Source: Methanobacteriota archaeon
GTDB lineage: Archaea > Thermoplasmatota > Thermoplasmata > RBG-16-68-12
Reading direction: 5' to 3'
Assembly: GCA_005878635.1 (NCBI GenBank)
Contig: VBLS01000009.1
Coordinates: 1-17,803, forward strand
Length of the DNA stretch: 17,803 nucleotides
Of the stretch, positions 1-7,016 are shown one piece after another. The position numbers and the translations under genes are program-made. The notes beneath the pieces are model-generated. The model worked only from the letters and a program-made list of their open reading frames with translations. It was not told where the DNA came from and made no database searches. Positions within the stretch are counted from its first letter, which is position 1, and every line of letters starts with the position of its first letter.

Positions 1-263
1 AGGATGTGGGAGCGGAAGGCCTCGAACGCCCGCCATTGGTCTCGGGAGGGCAACTTGCGGGCGAAGTAGCGATGACGGCCGGAGCGCAGCGCCTGCTGAG
101 ACCGTTCGATCTCGTCCTCCATGCGCTTCGCGAGCCGCGGTCCGATGCGGGGAGGCCGTCGCGTTGAGGAGAAATCGTCCCACGTGTGGATCCCGGACCG
201 CCAGAGTCGTTCCTCCGTGCGGTACCCCACTCCGTCGATGTGGACGAAGGTCTCCCGGATCAT
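1..263 (-). CDS. Ribonuclease H-like (YprB-type) protein, N-terminal part
   Basis: Reading the minus strand from an ATG at 263 gives 87 codons open to the window edge, so the C-terminal part is missing. The N-terminus begins MIRETFVHIDGVG and continues with TEERLWRSGIHTWDDF and RYFARKLPSRDQW. This is the helix-hairpin-helix-like lead-in that I associate with archaeal YprB/COG3359 predicted exonucleases, where an RNase H-fold nuclease domain follows. That catalytic domain lies outside the window, so nuclease function is inferred from the family and is not seen. An AT-rich TATA-like element at 292-297 lies about 30 nt upstream of the ATG, which fits a leaderless transcript diverging from tgtA. 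Confidence 0.68.
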   Translation of the reverse strand, partial: MIRETFVHIDGVGYRTEERLWRSGIHTWDDFSSTRRPPRIGPRLAKRMEDEIERSQQALRSGRHRYFARKLPSRDQWRAFEAFRSHI

Positions 264-360
264 CCGCGGTGCCCGAGCCGGAAGCCCTCCCCATATCCGT
301 TCGGGAGGGAGGGGCGAACGTGCGAGAAAGCCTAAATCGGAACGCCCCCATGGGCCGCAC
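264..360. promoter_or_regulatory. Divergent promoter region between the RNase H-like gene and tgtA
   Basis: This 97-nt gap has two TATA-like elements. CTAAATC at 332-338 is centred about 26 nt upstream of the GTG at 361 and serves the plus strand. CATATCC at 292-298 (minus strand GGATATG) is about 30 nt upstream of the ATG at 263. Neither start has a convincing Shine-Dalgarno motif, so both transcripts are probably leaderless. Confidence 0.5.
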
Positions 361-2316
361 GTGTTCGAGGTCCGCGACCGCGACGGGCTCGCTCGGATCG
401 GTACGATCGAGACCCGTCACGGCCGGGTGACGACTCCCGCCCTCCTGCCGGTGGTGAACCCGAACCGACCGATCGTTTCTCCCGCGGATCTCGCGAAACG
501 GTTCCACGCGGAGATCCTGATCACGAACGCGTACATCCTCGGGAAGGGCCCGAGTCGGGACCGCGCCCTTCGGGAGGGAGTCCACGCGCTCCTGGGATTC
601 CCCGGCGCCGTGATGACGGATTCCGGCGCCTTCCAGTCGCACGTCTACGGAGACGTCGACGTGACGAATGCGGAGGTGATCGAGTTCCAGAAGTCGATCG
701 GCACGGACCTGGGGACGATGCTCGACGTCTTTTCCGAACCCTCCCACGATCGGGACCGGGCCTTCGCAGATATCGACGAGACGATCCACCGGGCGAAAGA
801 GGCGGACTCCCTCCGGGGCGACATGGCGCTCGTCGGCGCGGTTCAGGGAGGCCTGCACCCGGACCTCCGCGAGCGATGCGCGCGCGAGGTGTCGTCCCTC
901 GGCGTCTCCGTTTGCGCGATCGGCGGCGTCGTCCCCCTCCTTGAGTCGTATCGATTTCGGGATCTTGTCGGAGTCATCATCGCATCGAAGAAGGGATTGG
1001 ACCCGTCGAAGCCCGTCCACCTCTTCGGAGCGGGGCATCCGATGGTGTTCCCGCTCGCGGTGCTCCTCGGATGCGACCTGTTCGACTCCGCGTCCTACGC
1101 GAAATATGCTCGCGACGGCCGCATGCTCTTCCCGGAGGGAACGCGCCGCGCATCGGAACTCCGCGAGACCGGTTGCGCGTGCCCGATCTGCACCGAACAT
1201 TCCATCGGGGACATCGCCGCGAACGAGACCCTCCTCGCGGAGCACAACCTGCATGTCTGCTTCGCCGCGGTCCGCGAGGTCCGGCGGGCGATCGCGCAGG
1301 GCGACCTCTGGGAACTCGTGGAGCGTCGGGCGCGGGCGCACCCCTCCCTGCTCGGCGCGCTGCGGGAGCTCCGCCAGCACAACGCGTTCCTCGAGGAGTC
1401 GGAGCCGATCTCCCGGCGAGGCGCGCTCTACTACGTAGGACCCGAAACAGCCCATCGGCCGATCCTCCATCGGTTCCGCCGGCGGGCGATCGAACGATAT
1501 CGCCCTCCGCCCTCGAAAGGCCTGCTGGTCCTCCCGGAACGCGGCCGCCCGTTTTCGGAGACCTTCGCTCCGATCCTCTCGCAGGTGCTCCCTCAGGCGA
1601 ATGTCCACGCGGTCGTGAAATCCCTCTGGGGTCCCGTCCCGATCGAGCTCGACCACGTGTGGCCCATGTCCCAGTCGATCGTCCCGGAGCGGCCCGACAT
1701 CGAGTCCCTCGAGGCCGCGGAGGTGTTCTTCCGGGAGTGGGCCGCGGGCGCCGGCTTCGACTTCGGCGTTCTGTGGGAGGGACCGTCCACACTCGAAGAG
1801 CTCCAAGCGCGCGCCCCGGGCGGCCGGGTCCCCGACTGGAAGGCCCTGCGGGTCCGCGCCACGGCCGAGTTCCAGTTCGGCCTCGGCGCCGCGGACGCCC
1901 TCCTGCGGGGGCTCATATCCTACGTCGTATCGAAGAACAACGGCAAGGTCCGCAACGTCCTCGCGGACGGAGAGCACGTCCTCTCCCTCCGGGCCGAGGA
2001 CGGCCTCTTCACCCTCAAGGCGGCCGGCGCCCGGCGTCTCCGCGCGGCGTTCCCGTCGCCGCGCCTCCGCGTGATCGTCGAACCGGATTCGGTCCCGTTC
2101 CAACGGGACGGGAAGAACGTGTTCGCGGGTTTCGTCCGCGACGCCGATCCGGAGATCCGCCCGGGGGACGAGGTCCTGGTCGTTTCGCCTGAGGACGACC
2201 TCTGCGCCGTCGCCCAGGCGGCGATGAACCGGCGGGAGATGAGGGCTTTCAAGCGCGGCGTCGCGGCGCGCGTCCGCGAGGGCGTGCCTCCGCCCGCGTC
2301 CGCTCCGCGACGCTGA
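361..2316 (+). CDS. tgtA: Archaeosine tRNA-guanine transglycosylase (arcTGT)
   Basis: This 651-aa enzyme would exchange guanine-15 in the tRNA D-loop for preQ0, the first tRNA-level step to archaeosine. The catalytic (beta/alpha)8 domain covers about residues 1-350. It has the nucleophile motif MTDSGAFQ (Asp87), a second conserved Asp in LFDSASYA (Asp242), and zinc ligands C272-x-C274-x2-C277 with His295 in LLAEHNL. C-terminal C1/C2-like domains and a PUA RNA-binding domain (about 569-641) follow, so this is a full-length, unsplit form. The reading frame is open 80 codons further upstream, but homologues start directly at FEVRDRDGLARIG. That fits the GTG at 361, which has a TATA-like element 26 nt before it. 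The 3' end overlaps the convergent pcc1 gene by 68 nt. Confidence 0.95.
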   Translation: MFEVRDRDGLARIGTIETRHGRVTTPALLPVVNPNRPIVSPADLAKRFHAEILITNAYILGKGPSRDRALREGVHALLGFPGAVMTDSGAFQSHVYGDVDVTNAEVIEFQKSIGTDLGTMLDVFSEPSHDRDRAFADIDETIHRAKEADSLRGDMALVGAVQGGLHPDLRERCAREVSSLGVSVCAIGGVVPLLESYRFRDLVGVIIASKKGLDPSKPVHLFGAGHPMVFPLAVLLGCDLFDSASYAKYARDGRMLFPEGTRRASELRETGCACPICTEHSIGDIAANETLLAEHNLHVCFAAVREVRRAIAQGDLWELVERRARAHPSLLGALRELRQHNAFLEESEPISRRGALYYVGPETAHRPILHRFRRRAIERYRPPPSKGLLVLPERGRPFSETFAPILSQVLPQANVHAVVKSLWGPVPIELDHVWPMSQSIVPERPDIESLEAAEVFFREWAAGAGFDFGVLWEGPSTLEELQARAPGGRVPDWKALRVRATAEFQFGLGAADALLRGLISYVVSKNNGKVRNVLADGEHVLSLRAEDGLFTLKAAGARRLRAAFPSPRLRVIVEPDSVPFQRDGKNVFAGFVRDADPEIRPGDEVLVVSPEDDLCAVAQAAMNRREMRAFKRGVAARVREGVPPPASAPRR

Positions 2317-2506
2317 TGCACGCCAGGTAGTCGTCGAGGGTCCGGAGCAGGCCCATCGGGCCTTCGGCGGAGGCTTCTGCGATGAGCGTGCGTCCCCGCC
2401 GGGTCGTGCGGAGGTAGCCTTCATCGTCGAGGGCGACGGCCGCGGCGACGGCTTCGGCCGATGCGGCGTCGTCGAAGGTCAAGGTGAGGCGCGCGACGGA
2501 CTTCAT
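2249..2506 (-). CDS. pcc1: KEOPS complex subunit Pcc1
   Basis: This is an 85-aa protein. Its pattern is a beta strand (ARLTLTFDD), an alpha helix (SAEAVAAAVALDDE), two strands (RTTRRGRTLIAEASAEG) and a C-terminal helix (MGLLRTLDDYLACISVAE), which is the Pcc1/CTAG fold and typical length. Pcc1 dimerises and bridges Kae1 units in the KEOPS complex, which installs t6A at A37 of ANN-decoding tRNAs. The last 17 residues form a basic, Arg-rich tail that overlaps the tgtA 3' end on the other strand. The ATG at 2506 lies only 5 nt after the 3' end of the tRNA-Gln gene on the same strand, with no room for its own TATA box. It is therefore probably co-transcribed with the tRNA and released by RNase Z cleavage. 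Confidence 0.85.
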   Translation of the reverse strand: MKSVARLTLTFDDAASAEAVAAAVALDDEGYLRTTRRGRTLIAEASAEGPMGLLRTLDDYLACISVAERTRAEARPRGRAPRRRA

Positions 2507-2511
2507 GCGGA

Positions 2512-2584
2512 TAGCCCCGGGCAGATTCGAACTGCCGTCGCGGGTTCCAAAGACCCGAATGCTTGACCACTACACCACGGGGCT
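2512..2584 (-). tRNA. tRNA-Gln (anticodon TTG)
   Basis: The minus strand folds into a complete 73-nt cloverleaf. The acceptor stem is AGCCCCG/CGGGGCT with discriminator A, the D stem is GTGT/GCAT, and the anticodon stem is CGGGT/ACCCG with loop CTTTGGA, giving anticodon TTG (Gln). The variable loop is CGAC, and the T arm is GGCAG-TTCGAAT-CTGCC. There is no intron and no encoded CCA. The D-loop has A14, G15 and the GG pair, and the variable loop ends in C. G15, the site of archaeosine, can therefore form the Levitt pair with C48. A TATA box at 2608-2615 is spaced correctly for transcription. Confidence 0.96.
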
Positions 2585-2607
2585 GCGGCGGACGGATTTC
2601 TCCTGAT

Positions 2608-2615
2608 GTATAAAG
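2608..2615 (-). promoter_or_regulatory. TATA box of the tRNA-Gln (and probably pcc1) transcript
   Basis: The minus strand reads CTTTATAC here, centred about 27 nt upstream of the tRNA 5' end at 2584. It is one of the clearest TATA boxes in the window. No second TATA box lies between the tRNA and pcc1. Confidence 0.7.
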
Positions 2616-2634
2616 CCCATTGCGTCTCGGTGAA

Positions 2635-3051
2635 TCAGCGGATCCAGAAGAACGCGGGGAGGTCGACGAAGCGGCATCCGTCCCAGGTCTCCGGACATGG
2701 GAACGTGATCACATCGAGCCGGTAGTAGCCGGGCTCCACCGGGACGAGGCTCGCCGAGGAGTTTTGCGTTTCGCTCCGCCACGACGCGTGGTAGGTCGCG
2801 CCGGACCCGAGCGGCATCGCGCCGCCTTCGCACCGATGATCCTCGACCCACCGCCATTCGCCTTCGATCGCGCGCGAGACGACCCACGGGGCGGAGCAGG
2901 CGAGGAAGACCGCTTCGCTCTTCCCATTGTACAACGAGAACCGGACCGTCTCTCCGATTCCATACGTGGTCCGTTCCATCTCGACGACGAGATGACCGCG
3001 TCGAGGATCGACCCGGTCGGGTCCTTGCAGGGTCGGCAGGACCAGGAGCAT
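2635..3051 (-). CDS. Predicted secreted/anchored Ig-like domain protein (start uncertain)
   Basis: I do not recognise a named family. The 138-aa product has a beta-rich region with YGIGETVRFSLYNGKSE, followed by SAPWVV, WRWVEDHRC, and VEPGYYRLDV near the end. This pattern is typical of single Ig-like/BsuPI-like extracellular beta-sandwiches. Four cysteines (in LACSAPW, DHRC and CPETWDGC) could form disulfides outside the cell. The only ATG, at 3051, falls inside a hydrophobic stretch. The frame stays open upstream, encoding RWLGLGVAFAAA directly before the Met, until a TGA at 3112-3114, with no ATG, GTG or TTG. Removing one C from the run near 3090 would join this signal-anchor to a GTG at 3115, which has a TATA-like GATAATG at 3147-3153. 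The true N-terminus is thus probably longer, or the gene is frameshifted. Confidence 0.6.
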   Translation of the reverse strand: MLLVLPTLQGPDRVDPRRGHLVVEMERTTYGIGETVRFSLYNGKSEAVFLACSAPWVVSRAIEGEWRWVEDHRCEGGAMPLGSGATYHASWRSETQNSSASLVPVEPGYYRLDVITFPCPETWDGCRFVDLPAFFWIR

Positions 3052-3150
3052 CGCGGCGGCGAAGGCGACCCCGAGGCCCAGCCATCGGGGGAGGGTGGGC
3101 GTGGACGGTCCTCACGAGCCTCCAAGGGAAAAGGATGCGAGGGCCCATTA

Positions 3151-4437
3151 TCACGAGGGAGACGCTGGCGAGGGAGCCGCCGAAACGACCCCGAGGACGC
3201 GGCCTCGCAGGTCCGTCGGGTGCGCCTCCACGATCCGGACGCGCGCGAAGCTCCCGAGCGGAACGGGGCCGGGCAAGACGACCTGCCGGTACTCGGGCGT
3301 CCGCGCCAACACCGTGGTCCCCTTCCCTTGTTCCGTCAGCAGGACCTCGACCTCTTCTCCGACGAAGCCCTCCCCGATCTCGCGCGCGATTTCGAAGCGG
3401 AGCCTCGTGAGCCGACGCGACCGTTCCTTCGTTCGCCAGCCGACGACCGGGTCCGGCATGCGCGCCGCCGGGGTGCCGGTCCGGGCGGAGAAGCGCGTGA
3501 CGTTGACGATGTCCGGACGCACCCGCCGGATGAGATCCATCGTGCGGTCGAACTGCTCCTCGGTCTCCCCCGGAAATCCGACGATGACGTCCGTCGAGAG
3601 CATCATGCGCGGATAGGCCCGGCGGAAGGTCCGGACAATTTCCTCGAACGCGGCGACCGTATACTCCCGGCGCATCGCCTCGAGGATGCCGTCGTCCCCG
3701 CTCTGGACAGGCAGATGGAGGAACTTGAAAACTTTTTCGGAGGCGTAGGCCTCGACCAGTTCGTCGCGGATCGGATGGACCGTCAACGGATCCGCCATGC
3801 CGACCCGCACGCGGAAGTCCCCCGGGAGCCCGGCCACAGCGCGAAGCAGCGCCGCGAGGGTGGTCCCGCGGTCCAGCCCGTACGCGGCCGTATCTTGTCC
3901 CGTGAGCTTGATCTCCCGCAGGCCTTGCTCGACATGGCGACGCACCTGCGAGACAATCGCCGGAATCGGATCCGAAGCGACCCGACCGCGCGCGACCCGG
4001 GTGATGCAGTAGGTGCAGCGACCGGCGCATCCCTGGGCGATCGGGACGATCGCGTCGTGCCATCCGAACGATTGGGCCTCGATCTCCGCCGACCGATCGC
4101 CGCAGGCGGTCCCCGCATCGAGGAGGTCCACGATCTGCGGCCATTTCCGGGGCGGGAGCAATTTCGCCCGCGGGACGGTCGCGAGGACGCGTTCCCGTTG
4201 GGCCGCGGCCATGCAACCGGCGACGATCAGCGGCTTCTCCAACGCCGCGAGCTCCGTCATCCGGCGGACCATCTTCCGCTCCGTCGTCTCGACGACCGTG
4301 CACGTGACCAAGACGTGCGCGTCCGCGTCTCCTTCTCCCTCGACGATGTCGTGGCCCCGACCCCGCAGGGCCTCTCGCATGAGGCGCGCCTCGCCATAGT
4401 TCTGCGTGCAACCGTACGCCTCGACGAAGACCTTCAC
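3151..4437 (-). CDS. tRNA t6A37 methylthiotransferase (MiaB/CDKAL1-type radical SAM)
   Basis: This 428-aa enzyme is predicted to convert t6A37 to ms2t6A37. The N-terminal UPF0004 domain (about 1-110) has cluster cysteines C10 (EAYGCTQNYGEARLM), C46 and C75. The radical SAM core has QGCAGRCTYC with C137-x3-C141-x2-C144, followed by KLTGQDTAAYG. LHLPVQSGDD and STDVIVGFPGE are further family motifs. A TRAM domain occupies about 345-415. The motif EAYGCTQNYGE and archaeal context favour the eukaryote/archaeal e-MtaB (CDKAL1-like) branch over MiaB or RimO. I chose GTG 4437 because homologues begin VKVFVEAYGC and a TATA-like GAAATAC lies about 27 nt upstream. The frame is open for 29 more codons to an ATG at 4524. 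It is upstream of pcc1, whose complex makes its substrate. Confidence 0.92.
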   Translation of the reverse strand: MKVFVEAYGCTQNYGEARLMREALRGRGHDIVEGEGDADAHVLVTCTVVETTERKMVRRMTELAALEKPLIVAGCMAAAQRERVLATVPRAKLLPPRKWPQIVDLLDAGTACGDRSAEIEAQSFGWHDAIVPIAQGCAGRCTYCITRVARGRVASDPIPAIVSQVRRHVEQGLREIKLTGQDTAAYGLDRGTTLAALLRAVAGLPGDFRVRVGMADPLTVHPIRDELVEAYASEKVFKFLHLPVQSGDDGILEAMRREYTVAAFEEIVRTFRRAYPRMMLSTDVIVGFPGETEEQFDRTMDLIRRVRPDIVNVTRFSARTGTPAARMPDPVVGWRTKERSRRLTRLRFEIAREIGEGFVGEEVEVLLTEQGKGTTVLARTPEYRQVVLPGPVPLGSFARVRIVEAHPTDLRGRVLGVVSAAPSPASPS

Positions 4438-4522
4438 GCGGAGCGCCGATGGCCGGGCCCGTATTTCGAGTTGTGCGACCCGGTACGCAACTCTTATGAC
4501 GGGTCGCGCGTTCGAGACGATC
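4438..4522. promoter_or_regulatory. Divergent promoter region, methylthiotransferase / coiled-coil gene
   Basis: Two TATA-like elements lie in 85 nt. GAAATACG on the minus strand (4461-4468) is about 27 nt from GTG 4437. TCTTATGA on the plus strand (4492-4499) is about 28 nt from ATG 4523. Both spacings fit leaderless transcripts and help decide both start codons. Confidence 0.45.
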
Positions 4523-4792
4523 ATGCAGACCGGAGCGGAGCCATCCTCCCCGAGTCCGCCGGAGGCGCGACCCGTGTTCCCGCGAACCGCGCGACGGGGA
4601 CCGGAGCACGAGCTACGGGACCGCGCGAAGGCCGCGAAACTCCGTCACCGAGCGGCGAAGGCTCGCTTGAAGGCGAACCGACTCGAGGACCGCACTCGAC
4701 ACCTCCGCCAGAAGGCCGAGCACATGGAGCGCCGGGCGGACGAGCTCGACGGAGTCTCCAGGCCGGAACCGGCTTCGCCCTTCAACGGCTGA
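4523..4792 (+). CDS. Small charged coiled-coil protein, unknown function
   Basis: This is an 89-aa product that I do not recognise. Residues 1-24 are Pro/Ser-rich and probably disordered. Residues 26-75 form a long, highly charged helix with alternating Arg/Lys and Ala/Leu (for example ELRDRAKAAKLRHRAAKARL), likely a coiled coil or nucleic-acid-binding helix. The tail is Pro-rich. There is no signal peptide or membrane segment. The ATG at 4523 is supported by a TATA-like element 28 nt upstream, and an in-frame ATG at 4496 is possible. It overlaps the convergent small gene at 4782 by 11 nt. The helix composition argues for a real protein, but the evidence is compositional only. Confidence 0.55.
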   Translation: MQTGAEPSSPSPPEARPVFPRTARRGPEHELRDRAKAAKLRHRAAKARLKANRLEDRTRHLRQKAEHMERRADELDGVSRPEPASPFNG

Positions 4793-4997
4793 GTTTCGGG
4801 CGCGCTGCCGCGGGCCTGTCGAGGTTCGGCGGGACCGCGTATCCCCGTTCCGCGATTTCATTCACGTATTGCGTCTCGAGATATAACGAGAGGACGGCAC
4901 TGTCCGTCTTGGTCAACTTGCACATTGTCCCATCCGGCGTCGCGATGCCGGCTCCGACATCATAAGTCTTTGTCAACGGTACGGAGAGAAGGTTCAT
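4782..4997 (-). CDS. Hypothetical 71-aa protein
   Basis: I recognise no family. The product begins MNLLSVPLTKTYDVGAG and contains DSAVLSLYLETQYVNEIAE, probably a helix, then a Pro/Arg-rich tail. It has mixed hydrophobicity and no clear membrane segment. Its codon use is more AT-rich (TTA, TAT, ACA) than that of neighbouring genes. No good TATA box precedes the ATG at 4997, although a GAGGG lies about 12 nt upstream. An internal ATG at 4928 (48 aa) has a TATA-like ACTTATGA at about 4959-4966, so the shorter form is an alternative. It diverges from the O-methyltransferase at 5031 and may overlap that gene's promoter. Confidence 0.45.
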   Translation of the reverse strand: MNLLSVPLTKTYDVGAGIATPDGTMCKLTKTDSAVLSLYLETQYVNEIAERGYAVPPNLDRPAAARPKLSR

Positions 4998-5030
4998 GCT
5001 CGCGGGCAGCCCTCGGCCCTCGGTGGTCGC

Positions 5031-5669
5031 ATGCCCCGGGGGATTGTCTACGAAGAGATCGACGAGTACATCGACGGGCTCGCTAACCGCGGCGACGCCG
5101 CGCTGATGGCGGTCGAGAAGCAAGGGATGGACGAGGGTTGGCCGATCGTCGGACCGGCAGAAGGAAGCCTCCTGCATATCCTCGCCCGGTCCGTCCGGGC
5201 GAAGCGGGTCCTCGAACTCGGCACCGCGATCGGCTATTCCGGGACCTGGTTGGCTCGTGCCCTGGTCGACGGAGGCGAACTGACCACGGTGGAGCACAGC
5301 GCGGACACCGCCGCGATCGCGCGACGGAACTTCGAGAAGACTGGCGTCGCTTCAAAGGTGAAGATCCTCGTCGGGAATGCGCAGACCGTGTTGCGGGATG
5401 TCAAGGGCCCGTTCGACCTGGTCTTCAATGACATCGACAAGGCCGGCTACCCGGAGGTGCTCGAACCGTGCGTCGAACGCGTCCGGGTCGGCGGTCTCCT
5501 GGTGACGGACAACGTCCTCTGGCGGGGAGACGTCGCGCGGAAGAGCCGGTCCGCCGAGACGGCGGCCATCCGAACGTACAACGAGCGGCTGGCGAAGGAC
5601 CCGCGGATGATTGCGGCGATCGTCCCCCTCCGGGACGGCGTCTCCATCGCCTCGAAGATCCACGATTGA
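5031..5669 (+). CDS. SAM-dependent O-methyltransferase (family 3, catechol-OMT-like)
   Basis: This 212-aa cytoplasmic enzyme is predicted to transfer a methyl group from SAM to a hydroxyl on a small molecule, metal-dependently. The N-terminal helices are followed by the SAM-binding motif VLELGTAIGYSGTWLA (residues 60-75) and TTVEHS (85-90), the acidic loop after the ribose-binding strand. FNDIDKAGY (132-140) and LLVTDNVLWRG (156-166) carry the candidate metal ligands Asp134, Asp160 and Asn161, as in COMT/CCoAOMT relatives. Length is normal for the family. The substrate cannot be told from the sequence. The start has a short GGTGG at 5022-5026, and no TATA box at leaderless distance. A TATA-like CATAAG near 4961 would give a leader of about 40 nt. 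Confidence 0.88.
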   Translation: MPRGIVYEEIDEYIDGLANRGDAALMAVEKQGMDEGWPIVGPAEGSLLHILARSVRAKRVLELGTAIGYSGTWLARALVDGGELTTVEHSADTAAIARRNFEKTGVASKVKILVGNAQTVLRDVKGPFDLVFNDIDKAGYPEVLEPCVERVRVGGLLVTDNVLWRGDVARKSRSAETAAIRTYNERLAKDPRMIAAIVPLRDGVSIASKIHD

Positions 5670-5688
5670 TCGTCGCCTCCCGTGACCA

Positions 5689-5696
5689 TTTAATAC
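5689..5696 (+). promoter_or_regulatory. TATA box of the Nudix-HAD gene
   Basis: TTTAATAC lies in the 51-nt gap after the O-methyltransferase, centred about 28 nt upstream of the ATG at 5721. This suggests a separate, leaderless transcript and favours ATG 5721 over the in-frame TTG at 5712. Confidence 0.6.
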
Positions 5697-5720
5697 GGCG
5701 CACGGACATCGTTGGCGGGC

Positions 5721-6995
5721 ATGCCGAGGAAGGCGGCCCGCAAGCACGTCTTCGTCGAGACGGACGGCCAAGTTTACCTGGTCCGAGATCGCGGCACCTT
5801 TCGATTCCCCCGGACGGACGAGAAGCTCCCCTTTCGGACCGATCCGAACGGCACGATGGATTTCGGGACCGACCAGGTGGAGAAGCGGACGCCTCGGCTC
5901 GACCATCATCCGGAGGAATGGATGGGCCGCGACGCCGTCTTCGAACGCTCCGACGTCGATCCCCTCGTCAAGCGGGCAATCTACACGACGATGATTCGGT
6001 GCGTCTCCGAGGTCGTGATCTCGAAGGGACCGCGGGTCCTCATGGTCAAGGCGGTCCGCGGTTTCTCGAAGGGGTATTGGAACATCCCGGGCGGCTTCAT
6101 GGACTACGGCGAAGGGCCGGAGACGGGAGTCAAGCGAGAGGCCGAAGAGGAGATCGGCGCGGACGTGTCCCTTGACCGTCTCCTAAACATCTACGTCTCC
6201 GGTTTTCCCGGCAAGCCTGCGTACACGCTCGGCTTCGTCTATCGTGGCCATGTCCGGTCCGAGAAGTTCTCGCTCAAGGCGGACGAGATCGAGGCCGCCG
6301 CCTGGTTCACGGTCGACAAGGGACTCACCTTGACGCGGAATCCCTTCGCGAAGTGGGGGCTCGTCGATTTCTTCCTCCAGTCTCCCGATGCCCGCCGCGC
6401 GCTGCGGGTGAAACGGCATGGTCCTCTGGAGGGGACACGGGTCGAGGGTCAGCCGACCGTGTTCCTCGACCGCGATGGGGTGATCAACCGCGGCCGGGAG
6501 GGCTACGTGCGGACGCCGCCGCAATTCGAGTTCCTCCCGGGTGCCATCGCGGGGATGCGCCTGCTCCAGGATGCGGGCTGGCGGCTGGTGATCGTCACCA
6601 ACCAAGACGCGTCCGGATGGAAGCTCGTCCCCGAGCGACAGCTTGCGCGCATCCACGAGACGATGCTCGCATCCCTCCGGCGGGAAGGCGTGCGGATTTC
6701 GGCGGTGTACTACTGTCCTCATCACGTCCTTTCGGACTGCGCCTGTCGGAAACCGCGGCCCGGCATGTTGCTCGCGGCCGCGCGCGACCTTGGCGTCCGC
6801 CCCAGGACCGCATGGATGGTGGGCGACAAGCCCCTCGACATCCAGACGGGGCGCGCCTTCGGTTGTCGGACCGCTTGGGTCGGGCCACCCTCCTGGCGGA
6901 AGCGCTTCGCGGAAGAGGTTCGCGGCTGGTCTCCCGAGGTCGTCGCAGACAACCTGCGAAATGCTGCGGCCGTAATCACGAAGCGAGGCGCCTAG
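5721..6995 (+). CDS. Nudix hydrolase - HAD phosphatase (GmhB-like) fusion
   Basis: This 424-aa protein carries two hydrolase domains. Residues 1-85 are an N-terminal segment (FVETDGQVYLVRDRG, LDHHPEEW) like that preceding Nudix domains in archaea. The Nudix domain (about 86-217) has a complete Nudix box at 125-147, G-x5-E-x7-REAEEEIGA, so it should cleave a nucleoside diphosphate linked to another moiety. The HAD-IIIA domain (about 245-400) has FLDRDGVINR (Asp250, Asp252), IVTNQ (Thr293), a GmhB-type zinc loop C332-x-H334 and C340-x-C342 followed by RKPRPGM, and MVGDKPLDI (Asp369, Asp373). This resembles D-glycero-D-manno-heptose-1,7-bisphosphate 7-phosphatase and histidinol-phosphate phosphatase. 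All catalytic residues that I can check are present in both halves. The substrate is unknown, and no heptose or histidine gene is adjacent. Confidence 0.88.
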   Translation: MPRKAARKHVFVETDGQVYLVRDRGTFRFPRTDEKLPFRTDPNGTMDFGTDQVEKRTPRLDHHPEEWMGRDAVFERSDVDPLVKRAIYTTMIRCVSEVVISKGPRVLMVKAVRGFSKGYWNIPGGFMDYGEGPETGVKREAEEEIGADVSLDRLLNIYVSGFPGKPAYTLGFVYRGHVRSEKFSLKADEIEAAAWFTVDKGLTLTRNPFAKWGLVDFFLQSPDARRALRVKRHGPLEGTRVEGQPTVFLDRDGVINRGREGYVRTPPQFEFLPGAIAGMRLLQDAGWRLVIVTNQDASGWKLVPERQLARIHETMLASLRREGVRISAVYYCPHHVLSDCACRKPRPGMLLAAARDLGVRPRTAWMVGDKPLDIQTGRAFGCRTAWVGPPSWRKRFAEEVRGWSPEVVADNLRNAAAVITKRGA

Positions 6996-7016
6996 ACGGC
7001 CGTCCCGGTCCCGATG

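Noticed and set aside
121..360. 80-codon N-terminal extension of tgtA
   Set aside because: It overlaps the divergent RNase H-like gene, has no family support, and the GTG at 361 matches the family start with a well placed TATA element.
2570..4965. Very long open frames opposite or out of frame with the methylthiotransferase (679 and 781 codons)
   Set aside because: They are Arg/Pro/Gly-rich translations of the other frames of GC-rich genes, run through several unrelated genes and a tRNA, and contain no recognisable domain.
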